The notes below the pieces were generated by a model. It was not told where the DNA came from. It ran no database searches and saw only the letters and a program-made list of their open reading frames with translations. A stretch of 64,000 nucleotides of DNA from Haematococcus lacustris. Its lineage: Eukaryota > Chlorophyta > Chlorophyceae > Chlamydomonadales > Haematococcaceae. Shown piece after piece: positions 38,695 to 49,927 of the stretch. Each line of letters opens with the position of its first letter. Position 1 is the stretch's first letter. The stretch is taken from assembly GCA_030144725.1 (NCBI GenBank), contig JASKMD010000014.1, positions 8,741,803-8,805,802 on the forward strand, read 5' to 3'. The translations under genes were made by a program, and so were the position numbers.

Positions 38695-41462
38695 CAGCCA
38701 GCCAGACCAACCCCTGACGGCCCATGCTTATGAGAAACAACTTCTATAGATAGTTCATGGCCCAAGGCTGGTGGGCATGCAAGCCCAGTGCTGGGTAGGG
38801 CAGCAATGAAGGGAAAGGGGGGTGAGGCAAGGCGTGCCGCGACCCACAAGCTCATGGAGGAGAGGGTGGCATGCTGCAGAGAGGGGGGGAGAGGCGTGCC
38901 ACGCCAAGTACATTGGGCTTAGTGTTAGGTTAGGGTGGTTAGGGTCAGCCTAGCCCTGACCCTGACCCGCACCCCACAGTGAGGGGGGAGGGGGCTGTGA
39001 GCACATGTGTCGGAGTCACAGGCCCTCAGGATCCCGCTGTGTTGCCTGCCTAGGGCCTAGCTGATGCATGGGGGGGGTCCCAGTCAGGGGAGGTGGGTGA
39101 TGGGAGGGGAAGGGGGTGAGTGGCAGCCAGCGTCAATGTCAGCAGGCGGGCGGGGTCGGCCTCAGGCCGTCAGCCCAGCAGGCCCTCTGTGGGCAAACCT
39201 TGAGTGGGGGGAGCAGGTGGCCACACCAGCCGCCAGCCTGCTGCTCCTAGCCGCAGCGGGTTGGTGGGACAGCTGAGGGGCATGCACCCCAACACACCCG
39301 ACTGCCCAGCTGGGTTTGCAAAGCGTGCGGCATAGCCCTCCACCAGGCAGCCAGCGGCACCAGCTGGGGCCTCCTGGTGAGGCAGGTGCTGGTGGGCAGC
39401 AGTGAAGGCAGCAGCAGAGGGCAGCAGTGAGGGCGGCAGTGAGGGCAGCAGTGAGGGCAGCAGTGAGGGCAGCAGTGAGGGCGGCAGTGAGGGCAGCGGT
39501 GAGGGCGGCAGTGAGGGCTCTGCCGTGAGGAGCTCATCCACCTTGGCTTAACAAGGGGCAGGACAGGCGGCAGGTGGTCGCCATGTCATGATGAGGGTGG
39601 TGAGGGTGGTGGTGATGGCAGTGGGTGGGGGAACAGGGATGCTGCCTGGCCCTGAGCATGCCTCACCACATAGCCTGGCCCTGTCTAGACTACCACCTTG
39701 GCAGTTGGGGGTGGCAGCAGCAGCACTGCTGGCACGACTGGGGCAGGGCTTATGAGGCCATGGCCTGAGTGTGACGACCGTAACCCAAGGAGTGACATTG
39801 GGAGCATCCGGAGGAGCAGCTCCTAAGTGTGACCCCCCCAGCATGGGACGCCATGGAGGCCTTGGCTGAGTAAGACAGACTCAGCTGGGTGAGGTGGGGC
39901 AGTCCTAGTGACTGAGGGCTGGCAGTGTGCTGCCCCAAACCCCCTGCCCCATGGCTGGACATGAGGCAGACTGCCTGCCCCTACCAGCCTGTGCTGGCGG
40001 GCGGCCAGCCAGCCTGCCTGGTGCAGGTGGGTGGGGTCCCGCTCAGCGATCCCAACCGGCCTCCTGGCTGGCTGGTATGGCTGGCGCTGGTAGCCCACTT
40101 GTGCACTAGGAACTGTGTGCTGGCGGTGCCATACCACAGCTTGCCAGGGCTCACATCAAACAGCATCATGGGAGCAGCAGCAGGGCAGACCAACACCGTG
40201 GATCACTGATGGCGGTGTCCCACTGCTCCAGTTGCATATGTTGCAGATGACACCATGTGAGGGAGACCATGTGTAGCATGCACATGTGGCACATGGCAGC
40301 GCATGCATCTTTTGAATGCGCTGGCGTCACACCATGCTTGACCCCAAGCCTAGAGACAGGTTGCTGGTATCAGCAGCAGGGCGCCATACCTTTCATGTAG
40401 CACTGCTCACGTGGCCGTCTGATGATGATGGCTCAAATGGCAGTGTGATGACGATGATAACGGTGATATGCCTCATGACACCCCACTTGGACGCCTACTT
40501 GACCCAGAGACTGCAACACACCCCAGGGACTAGCAGAAGGGGGCAGCATGCCTTAGGTGTCATGAACTGTCCATGTCATGACTACGTATGTTATTGACGT
40601 CCCCTCCCATTTACACACACTCAAGACACTGCAGCAGGGGAGAGTCAGGGGTGCCATGATACCAGTGCGGTGCCGACTGTCGTGGCCAGCTAGCATCGAG
40701 GGCTGATGAATGACCGACATGGTGTTATGCAGGTGTTGGCCAGGTTTGGTGCCAGCACCCAATGCGGCAGTGATCCAGGACTTGGTGGATGCCTGACATG
40801 GTCACCAGGATTGGTTTACACCACTGAAGCTGCTGGCAGCAAGGCTTGGTCACCATGGATGTTGTACCCGACCTTTGACCTAGGCAGTCTCAAAGGCGAG
40901 GGAGGTCTGGCAGCCTGCTTTGCTTGAGGTTTGAGTGGCGCCGAGACAGCCTAAAACAATTTTGAAGAGTTTCGCAAGTGTCTAGGAGCCCAAGCCTTGC
41001 TGTTTCGCAAATGTCTAGGAGCCCAAGCCTTGCAGATGTCTAGGAGCCCAAGCTAGCGGTGTAAACCAATCATCAGGGTCTGAGGAGGGAAGTGGACGAC
41101 GAGCTTCGTGGTCGGGGCCGAGCATGTAAGCAGGCTCCCACCCACGGGGCTCGCTGGACGGGGCAGCCTCATATTGAGCGATGATAGGTCCTTGGGTGGC
41201 TGCGTGGTCTATTCGGAACTTGGACATGCACGCACGCATGCTTCTTGTTGAGAAAACTGCGTGGCACTGCCCATTAGCATATTGGGCATGATGACTGCGT
41301 GTGCGCTACCTCGTTGAGCAGCACATCACGTCATTTCAAAACATGTTGAGGTCTGCCATGGTGCAAAGCTAAGGAGGCTTGAGCGTGCACACGTACCATC
41401 AGTCCACCATCACAAGCTCCACAAAATGGGCGCTCACATCGCGCCTCTTTAACACCACTGGC
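38695..41462. other. Intergenic; no gene recognised
   Basis: It contains the 3' UTR of the phosphorylase, G-rich tracts, TTAGGGT pieces at 38920-38950, a 12-bp minisatellite (39395-39530) and CATG-rich sequence near 40250-40320. The phrase tgtctaggagcccaag occurs three times at 40978-41055. No frame shows convincing coding character. Confidence 0.5.
39395..39530. repeat. 12-bp minisatellite GGCAGCAGTGAG
   Basis: About ten units of GGCAGCAGTGAG or GGCGGCAGTGAG in tandem. Confidence 0.9.
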
Positions 41463-44400
41463 CTATGCAAAACCTTTCTTGCCCTTGCCGCGCGCGGCTG
41501 CTGGCGCCGGCTCCTCGCCCATCAGCTCCTCCACCGTGAGCTGCGCGCCCTTGGGCCTCGCGCTGGTCTCGGAGGCGGGACCGGTGGGAGCGTCCGGTGG
41601 TAGCAGCGCGTCCCGCCGCTCAAGCACGTATGCCTTCAAGTCTTTGAAACTGCAAACAAGAGCGTGCACCAGCCAACGCGTGCTTGGTGTGTTCGTCGTT
41701 TAATCCTTGACATCACAACTTTTCAAAAGTTGAAGCAGACGAGGACGCCGTTGTGTCATTCTGTGTGAGTATCGGGGACTAAACTTTGCGCATACCGCAC
41801 CTGGGCACCCAGCGTCACATTGCAGGTGGCAGCAGCACACACATCACGCACTGATTATCACCCAAATCACATTGAGGCCCCCGGCATGACATCACTCGCA
41901 TATAAAAACACCCCACAGCACCCACAGCACCCATAGCATATAGAACAGCCATAGCAAAACAAGCGACAAGCAGTTTCACTTGGCTGGCAGGGCTGCGCAA
42001 TACAACAGGCACCTCACAGCATGTCTCTGGCAACAGGCCACCCTCAGGCTGGACAACACTACTTGCAGCGCTGGCCACGCATAGCTGTGTGCTCCTCCAT
42101 GCAATCTCACAGTCACACATGCACCACACCACATCCCAGCCCAGGGTACTCAGGTTTAGACTGCTCGCGACAGGCAGTTAGATTAGGGCTAGGGTTAGCA
42201 CTACAGCAGCAGCCACCCACTTTTCCAGCGATCGCATCTCCACCTTGTCCCCGTTGCGCAGCGTGATGACCATGTCGCCCCACAACCCAAACCCGCGGGC
42301 CACCGTGACCACCTCCTTCACCTCCTGGTATGCGATGTCAGTCTGCTCAGCTGCAGGCATCAGGCAGCGGCAGCAGCAGGAGGAGGAGGTCAGGCAGCAG
42401 CGGCAGCAGCAGGGTCAGGGTCAGCAATGGCAGCATCACTTTGAGCAACCCAGTGGAGCATTGCAGTTGCAGCAGCCGGCTTAGAGTAGGCGGGTGGAGC
42501 AGCCAGGAAAGCTGGGTGGCGGCCCCTGGCAGTGAGGTGGGCTGCCAGGACATAGAGCAGTCAGAGTCAGAGTCAGAGTCAGAGTCAGGGTCAGAGTCAG
42601 AGTCAGGGTCAGAGTCAGGGTCAGAGGACATGGAGAACTCAGAGACAGAGTCAGAAGAGCAGACCCATGGGGCCTTAGTCCTTGGCAGCTGCTGGGAAGC
42701 TGGCCCGCATGGACACCCCATGCCCTCGCTGCCAGGCCCTGAGGCCCTGTGGGCCCTAGTGCCTGTATGCCTGCTGCTCTTCACTCTTCACTCACTCTTC
42801 CAGGGTGCAGTTGTTTGCACAATGACGCGCCTGTCAGTGAACTGCAGGTCAGTGAAGGGTCAGGGCATAGTCAAGGTGGTCAGGGTCAAGGTGGTCAGGG
42901 TCAAGGTGGTCAGGGTGTGCAGGGGCGAGGTGGGCCAGATCAAGGGGGCAGGGTCAAGGTGGGCAGGGGCGAGGCCAAGTGGGCAGTGGCATGGGGGTCA
43001 AGGGCACGGGGGGCCAGGAGCAACAGGCCAGGAGCAGGAGGCCAGGGGCAGGGAGGTCAGGGTCAGGGTGCAAGGTCAGGATGCAGTGGGCAGTGTCCTA
43101 TGAGGCCAGTGGCAGTGAGCCTCCCCCAGCCAGCCCTCACCTTGTAGTTCACGAACAAGCAGCGCCCCAGGGCGGCAGCAGTCAGTGGCAACCAGACTCT
43201 GCAACCAGGCAGACGTGCACCGGGCACCCTGTCACCACCATCACATGGCATGTGCCTGTCAGCGCAGCGCCGCAACACAGCGCCCCACAGACTCCTTGCG
43301 CGAGGCAGAACCCTGAAAGTCACTGAACCCTGAAGGTCACTGAACCCTGAAGGTCACTGAACCCTGAAGGTCATTGAACGTGCACCAGGTCACACTAGGG
43401 ATGCCGAGGGCGCACTCTTGCCCTTGGCACCCGGACCCATACTCAATTAGACCCCTACCACCTACTTTCTTCGACGCTCGGCTGCCACCACCCTCCACAA
43501 CGCACACTGCGCACACTTTTGTCCATGGCCCCAGACCCTGATTTCTGCCCCTTACTACTAGGAGTAGACTCAATAGGAGCCTACACCCTGCTCTGCTAGA
43601 TCCTGGGCTGCCATCACCCCCCACACCACAAACTGGGGTGATCCAGGGGATGTAATCAGGGAGGCAGGCGTGGTGCTTGGCTCCTCACCCCATGGCTCTA
43701 CTAGCCCTGCCCTGACCCTGCCCTGGTGCGGTGCCCAGCTGTTCAGTCCATCCATGGTTTCTAGCCAGCTGCTATGCCTGGTGCTTGTTGCAGCAGCACC
43801 TGGCCCCCCTTGCGCTGTCCTGACCTGCCCACCTGCCTGGTCGTGACTCCCTACAAAGACTGCGTGGGCATGTGCTACAGCCAGGAGCAGGGAACACCTA
43901 CACGCGCTGTGTATGTGTGACCTAGCATGTGCCTTGCCAGCCTGGCACGGCTACAAGCCCAATGGTGGCTTTGGTTTGCTCCATTACATAGGTACACGCC
44001 AGGCCAAGGTCCTCCTGAGTCCTGACTGGTGTGACTGGTGTACTCACAGACGCTTGTTGCAGTGAGTTGCATGCTGCTGGTGCTGCTGTCAGTGGTGTAC
44101 AACAGCTGGCGCTGCAGGCCACATGCTGCAGCTGAGCCTCTGTCGGCAACGGGCCAGTAAGCTGCTGCTTGCGGGTTGCGTGTGGACTGCTGCGTGTGGC
44201 CACATGCTGCAAGTGAGTCATCCCGTGCAGAGGGTGTTGGGCTGCTGCTGGTAGGCTACTGCTGCTGCTGCTGCTGGTACCACTGGTGCCTGGTGCTGGT
44301 GGCCTGATGCTGCTGGCCTGCTGGTAGTGCTGCTGGAGCTGCAGGCTGCTGTTGGGCTGGTCCCAGTGGTCATCAAGAAGAAGATGAAGAAGACTACTCC

Positions 44401-45215
44401 GGCAGAGCATAGGCAGAGCCAACGTGCACATTGCTCCAGGAGGAGCTTCCGCCTGGAGGGGGCGTGGGCTGCTCCCACCACCTGCCCTAGGTGTCCCAGT
44501 GGTTGGGTAATGCAGCTGGAGCAGGAAGAGCCCACCCCTGGCCTGGCCCTGTCACCGTGACCCGGGGCTACTGGTGCAAGTAACCTAGTGCCACTGGTAC
44601 CCCTGCCCTCACCCGCCGGCCTGCCTGCCACTCACAGCGTAGTGCCCAGCAGCAGGTTCAGGGCCAGGTCCCCTCTGTGGGGTGGCCCCTCATAATGCAT
44701 GGACTCGCCAGTGTAGTCGTATGCCACCTTAGCACCCTTGGCAGGGGCAGGTGCTGCAGGTCAGGAGGCATGCACAGCACAAGTTTGGGTTCTGGGTTAG
44801 GGTCAAGGCTGGGGTTAGGGCCGCAAATAGCTGGCACCAGGCTGGCAGGGAAAGGGAGGGTGGGCCAGGTACACAGACCCAAGCCTCCCTCTCATGCATC
44901 CAACTCATGTGTCACTTTCATAGGCTCTGCACACAGCCAGAAACACTGGTGTGCAGAGTGTGTGGTGGCCTGTGTCTGGCCCCAGGTTGAGGGCGGCAGG
45001 TGACACTGACCTGGCTCCGGTTTGCTGCCTTTGCCAGCGCCCTTGGCGCCTTGCCCATACGGAGTCTTGCCCCTAGCAAGCCTCAACTTCTCTAGCCGAG
45101 CATCCAGCTCAGTGTCAGGGTCTGCAGCAGGACCACAAGTAGATGCAGGTGAGATGTGAAGCTCATCCGCTTCAACGACCACTAGTATGTCCCGAGGTCC
45201 TGGGCCACATCTATT
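41463..45215 (-). CDS. Predicted membrane protein with bacterial-type PH (bPH2/YdbT-like) domain, probably plastid
   Basis: Phase-matched exons: up to 45215 to 45011, 44753-44636, 43198-43141, 42841-42796, 42350-42221, 41649-41463 (stop). The N-terminal part (DTELDARLEKLRLARGKTPY) is charged. Exon 2 has VAYDYTGESMHYEGPPHRGD and NLLLGTT. Exon 3 is a hydrophobic segment (VWLPLTAAALGRCLFVNY), a likely membrane helix. It is followed by FTDRRVIVQTTAPWK, TDIAYQEVKEVVTVARGFG and WGDMVITLRNGDKVEMRSL, the strand pattern of bacterial PH domains. The C-terminal tail ends in KGKKGFA. Similar single-helix PH proteins occur in plastids and cyanobacteria; the plastid location is inferred. The first exon is unresolved: a possible 5' exon with ATG near 45359 has a transit-peptide-like sequence, but its splice phase does not fit. 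Introns hold GGTCA- and GTCAGA-type repeats. Confidence 0.68.
42553..42632. repeat. GTCAGA hexamer repeat in an intron
   Basis: About 13 units of GTCAGA or GTCAGG in tandem. Related GGTCAGGGTCAAG and GGCCAGGAGCA repeats lie at 42855-43080, and a CCCTGAAGGTCACTGAA repeat at 43310-43375. Confidence 0.9.
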
Positions 45216-46568
45216 TCAAGGTCAAGCGTCAAACCATCAAGACGAGGCAGGACCCAGCTTCAGGCGCGTCGATGCTACACAGGCCCACCTGCAGCTCGCG
45301 TCAGACCCGAGCGTGATCGCAATTGCCGGTATTGTTGAGACGGGGCGACACCTCGGCATGGTGGGAGCGCTGTAAATGTCCCAACCATTGAGGCCATCGG
45401 GGCCAGATTTGTGGACGCTTTTTATCCTAACGACAGACTAGCGTGAAATGCTCAGTACAGATAGGTAGAGCCTGTACTTGGAGGCTAAATGTACAGGATA
45501 CATGCGAACACGTCGAATGCACTGTCATGCAAGCCATGCAGGTGCGCAAATGCCTGTCTTGCGTTGCTATTGCTTGTCTTGCAACAGTCCAGGTAGTACT
45601 GGCAGCTGTGACTAATGCACATTTAGTCTTTCCTGCTTACCGTCAAGCACAATTCGGCGCAAGCGGCCCACAAGGCGCATCGGGCCCACACTGCCTCGCA
45701 CAAGCTGCGCGACCATCGCGTATTGCACGCTCGACTATACTAGGCATTTCACGCATTTCACGCATTTCACGCGTCATAGCAGCCCAGTGAGGCGCGTTGG
45801 GGGCTCATTGCAGCCCAGTGGCGCGGTGGCGGCTCGTGTGGCGCGGTGGCGGTGTGGCGCGGTGGCGGCTCATAGCAGCCCAGTGTGGCGCGTTGGGGGG
45901 TCATAGCAGCCCAGTGAGGCGCAGTGTATCGCGTATTAGGAGAAAGTGTGCACCGCCCCCACAGCTGTGCTACGAACAAATGGTCACCCCCGCCGCTGCA
46001 CCCCTGATAACTGCACCCCTGATAACAGCGATTCTTGCGCAGGGCGGTGCAGCTCACGAGCGCGAGGCTAGCGGGCTGCTCAGGCTGATATGCACCTGTG
46101 CCGGGGCGGGCGGGGGTGTTGGAAGTTGGGGTCGCGTTGTGTCGGGAATGGGCTGCTTAGTGGGGCTGGGATCAGCGAGCAGCTATCGCGCTCAGTGGCT
46201 CCGCTGCATGGCCGCGCTCACTTTTTTTTGCGTCTCGCGACCCCATGTCAGAATTCACGAAATGTGGGCTTTTTTATGGTCCTCGTAACTTTCCAACCAG
46301 GACGTCAAATGCTGGGCTGACAAGCTTGATCGATTCTTTGTGAGGGTTTCTAACGTGTCCCTTGACCGAAAACGCGATGCCCTCCTTTGTGGGCCATCTG
46401 TGTTTCGGCCATTTGTACGCTGCCGATCAGTGTAAGCCGTTTTTGATTCTACAGGTTGACTCATACTCCCCATGCACCTTACACCCACATAGATTGTCCA
46501 CATTATCCACATCCATCGTCCGCCTCATATTCAGCCTCCAGCTGCTGACTTTGCAGCTCTCTACGCAC
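45216..46568. other. Intergenic; no gene recognised
   Basis: It may hold the 5' exon of the PH-domain gene. It also contains a CACGCATTT triple repeat (45748-45775), GGCGCGGTGGCGGCTC-type repeats (45800-45930) and a doubled ctgataactgcaccc-type phrase near 46005. Confidence 0.45.
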
Positions 46569-47881
46569 CTAACGGCGCAGTTTCCGACGTCCCTTTCCCC
46601 TCTTCCACCCCATGTGCATGCGATATCGTGCACAGTGTGTGTTTGTCAGTTTGCCAAAGCACTCCTCATCATACATCAAATTGGGATGGAACCACATCAA
46701 CAATGCATAACACTCTTCGTCTTCCCTCACTCCCTTGACAGTGTCTTGGAACATGGGCATGGGCTTAAGTGGGGTGGTGGTGTCAGGCTTCATGCACGGC
46801 AGGCATGGCACCCTCATGCACGTGCTGCATGCACAACCAGCCATGGCCCATTGAGGCTGCTCCCTGTCAGGTGTGAACACCATGCGGTGCATCGCCCTGC
46901 ACCCCTCCACATCATTATGCATGCGCTCCACATCAGCCTCTGGCATACAACTGCTTGCCTATCTTTGTCTAGCGCTGGCTGGGTTGGGTCGGACAATGCG
47001 GGGGCCTCAATATGATGCCTGCACATGCACACATGCATCCCACAATGCATGGGCGTCAGTGTGGTGTCATGGCGTGCCCTGACGTGCACCGGGCAGCGCA
47101 TGTGAGCTCAGTGATTGGCAGTTGCTGTGGCACTTGATGGCATGTGCATCTACAGGCAGTGTGCAACCACACAACTCACCCTTGAAGTGGGCTTGCCAAC
47201 TTTGCGCGAGAGCATGGAGAAGGGTCTGGGAGGGGGTGGTTGTTGCTGATAGCCTGCAAATAAGCCAAATGCTGCTTCTCCACCTGTTGTTGCATCAGTA
47301 GCAGGTCTGCCTGCTGCTGCTGCAAGAGGTGCCACCTGTTGGGCCTTGAGCTCTTGCTGTAAACTGTGAAGCTGCTGTGGCAATGTCTGGATGCGAGCTT
47401 GCTGCTGCTCCCTGGAATCCAGGTCTGCCTGCTGCTGCTGCAGCTGGTGCTGCCGCTCAGTAATATCTTGCTCCCTCCGGCTAAGGTCCGCCTGCTGCTG
47501 CTCCAGCTGGTGCTGCCGCTCAGTTAACTGCTGCTCCCATTGCAGCAGAGCTGACCGCTGCTGCGCCACCAAATCAGCAAGTTGCTGCTCCTTGCGCTGA
47601 AGCTCACTCCGCTGGAGGTCCTGGAGTTGTTGCTGTATGCGCTGGTTGTGAGCAAGCTGCTGCTCACTGTGCTGCGGGTCTGCCTATAGCTGGTGCAACT
47701 GCGCATCAGCCTCATCAGCACCAGCATCAGCCTGGGCCTCAGCCTCAGCAGCAATAGCCCCTGCTTGCGCCCCAAACTCAATGGGACCAGCAGCCTCTGC
47801 AGCCTTCCGCTGTGCCATAACCTCCCTCGCTTTCTGCACACTGGCACAGTTAGCCTTCACTCCCCTTTTCTTGCCAACCAT
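46569..47881 (-). pseudogene. Gln-rich coiled-coil protein gene with in-frame TAG; Cys-rich 3' part
   Basis: From ATG 47881 the minus frame gives MVGKKRGVKANCASVQKARE and an Ala/Glu-rich helix. It reaches TAG at about 47684 and continues in the same frame with heptad-like QQQ/ERQHQLEQQQADL repeats to a donor near 47180. Short 20-residue units (ERQHQLxQQQADLxxREQ) repeat three times. A later frame (46946-46569) has CACSTCMRVPCLPC and EEECYALLMWFHP-like sequence and may be the 3' exon; the splice between them is not resolved. No family is recognised. The organisation (basic N-terminus, coiled coil, Cys-rich end) would suit a transposon-derived or nuclear protein. It could be a pseudogene, or the TAG may lie at an unseen intron. 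Confidence 0.5.
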
Positions 47882-47965
47882 GGCCTTCACTAGCCTGCAT
47901 AGCGGCAAACACACATATCAACACAATTACTGAACCGCATTGACCCATTTTTGTAGCTCGTGGTT

Positions 47966-48343
47966 GCTTGGGAGCCACAGGCACCAATGCGTTAAGCATC
48001 TTGTGCAACCTGTAATTCGACGGCTTGCACCTGCCAACAATCCGCCTTCGCAGTCACGCCCCTAGCTTGGGAAAGAGTTTCAATGCGTGCTGTGACGTTG
48101 CAACACTGTTGCGTGCCGACCTGAAAACTTGCAGTGTCCAGTCACGATGCGAAATTCACTCCGCGCTGGGTCAAGGCTGCCTAAAGTAGTTGCGAAGCCC
48201 AATAACACGTCGCATGTTGGGGGCCAGCCACCCGGCAAACCGTTAGGACTGGAAGCACCAATCGGCGGTCTCATCCGTGCAGAAATGAGTAAGAAAGTTA
48301 TCTCTTGAGCCATGGGGGTGCAGCCAATGGCGGGGGTGACCGA
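47966..48343 (+). repeat. Dispersed repeat, copy B (partner 5118-5482)
   Basis: It matches copy A as described there. It carries an extra 55-base block, acaatccgccttcgcagtca and onward, between cacctgcca and the gcaacactgttgcg landmark. Confidence 0.75.
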
Positions 48344-48364
48344 ATGCAAAGAAGCCCCATCACT

Positions 48365-48520
48365 AGGGTACGCCCATAGAATTCTAGGTGGCTCGGAAAC
48401 CCAGAAAATTTTCCTGAGCCTAGAAACCTAGAAATAGAATTCTAGGTTGGCCGGCCGGAAACCTAGAAATTTTTCCTGAGCCTAGAAACCTAGAAATAGA
48501 TTTCTAGGTTGGCCGGTCGC
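48365..48520. repeat. Cluster of inverted repeats around TTTCTAGGTT
   Basis: Three near-identical units of about 55 bases carry AGAATTCTAGG, AACCTAGAAAT and CCTGAGCCTAGAAACC. CCTAGAAA and TTTCTAGG pair as stems, so each unit can fold into a hairpin. GGCCGGCC sits between units. Confidence 0.8.
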
Positions 48521-49644
48521 TCCTTACCCATCACTGGGCACCGTAACCAGGCCCGAACACCCTCATGTGATAAGGAAAGACATGATGTAGCTTTTGACAT
48601 GGCAGACGGGTCCATATGGATAAATGCATTGCAAGGCCGACGGTCTAGCACCTGGCATACCACCATTTGCAGCTCCGGGTGAGATTCGTGAGTTCACAGA
48701 TCAAGAGTTCTTGATGAAGACTTATTCAGGCTGTCACCCATCACTATTGGAGATGCACGGCTTGTGCGCCAGCCTCTGGGCCGGGGCTGTGTGGCTCAGT
48801 ACACAGACGCTACTCCCGATTTAGGGTGCAGCTATGCTAGTGCCTGGGCGCAAGCTTGTCCAATCGAATTGAATGGGCTAAACTACGACCAAAACAAGAA
48901 ACACCTGCAGCGCCACCGGCCATACTCACTGCCCAGCACCACCTGGCAAACACATCTACATTGCTGGCGGCCTGCTGGCCCAGGCCCTGGCCCAAGCTCG
49001 GCCAGAAGCTCCTTTGCAGCTATTACCGTATGCCAGCTTCAGCGAGCTGCGTTGGCGCCTGGTCTTCACTGGTCAGGAGGGGCGAGTAGGGAGCAGCTGG
49101 CAGGGTTGCATGCTGGACTGTGCCAGATGCCATGTCACACAGTGCATGCCTACCTCACTCGTGTACCCTCATTCTCTCATAACTGGTCACTCATGGTCAC
49201 ACTGTGTCGCCCCCTCTCATGCACAGCCTCACTGCATGTCAGGCCTTGGGTGCAGGGGAGACTTCAAATCCCATGACACGCCGGGCTGGGCATGCTGCTC
49301 CAGGTGTGACCGCTGCTGCCGAGGGTGTGACCGCTGCTGACGTGGCAGCTGTTCTGGCAGCCAGGCCGAGTGAGAGGGAGCCAGGGGTGTCCAATGAGGC
49401 CTTGGCAGCGGACTCTGACAAGAAGCTGGGTGCGACATAACTGCAAGCAGCCGACACATCACCAGGCAACAGGTCAGGAGGTCAAGGGGGCAGCAGGTCA
49501 GGGGTCAAGGGGGCAGCAGGTCAGGGTCAAGGTCAAGGACGGCACCGCTGGGGAAGTCCAAGGTGGTGCATGACCAGTCAGTACACAGCACCTCACAAGG
49601 GAAGGGACCAGGGCTGGTTGCAACATACCACGACTCGTTGGATG
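48521..49644 (+). other. Possible remnant gene exons, unassigned
   Basis: One frame at about 48945-49080 reads GKHIYIAGGLLAQALAQARP and onward, with balanced composition. Another at about 49261-49437 ends VSNEALAADSDKKLGAT with TAA. They could be exons of one plus-strand gene, but no splice chain or family is clear. Elsewhere GGTCA-type repeats fill 49465-49560. Confidence 0.25.
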
Positions 49645-49735
49645 TGTGATACAAGGGTTAGGATTAGGGTTAGAGTTGAACCATATATTGAGGGTAAGGG
49701 TTAGGGTTAGGGTAAACCATCTCTGGGCACTCTAA
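49645..49735. repeat. Interstitial telomere-like repeats
   Basis: GGTTAGGATTAGGGTTAGAG and GGGTAAGGGTTAGGGTTAGG lie close together, followed by ctaaccctat. Shorter TTAGGG-like runs are at 44790-44825 and 52435-52535. Confidence 0.8.
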
Positions 49736-49927
49736 CCCTATCCCGCTGCCTGTGTGATACAAGAATCTGATCATGCCACAAAACACAGTCCCAAATGACT
49801 CCTGACGCTGACTTTGGCAGCAGCAAAGAAAAAAGCAGGAATGTTATACCAGGATGCTGTCATGCAGTGCCTTGCCAGCAGCTAGGCCTGACGAGCCAGT
49901 GATGAACTGCCAGAGCCAAGCCATATT

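Noticed and set aside
42330..43147. Ser/Glu-rich and Gly/Gln-rich plus-strand frames of 132-257 codons
   Set aside because: They run over GTCAGA and GGTCAGG repeats in introns of the minus-strand PH-domain gene.
46362..47015. 217-codon plus-strand frame
   Set aside because: His/Leu/Ser-rich without any motif; it is antisense to the more protein-like Cys-rich minus frame.
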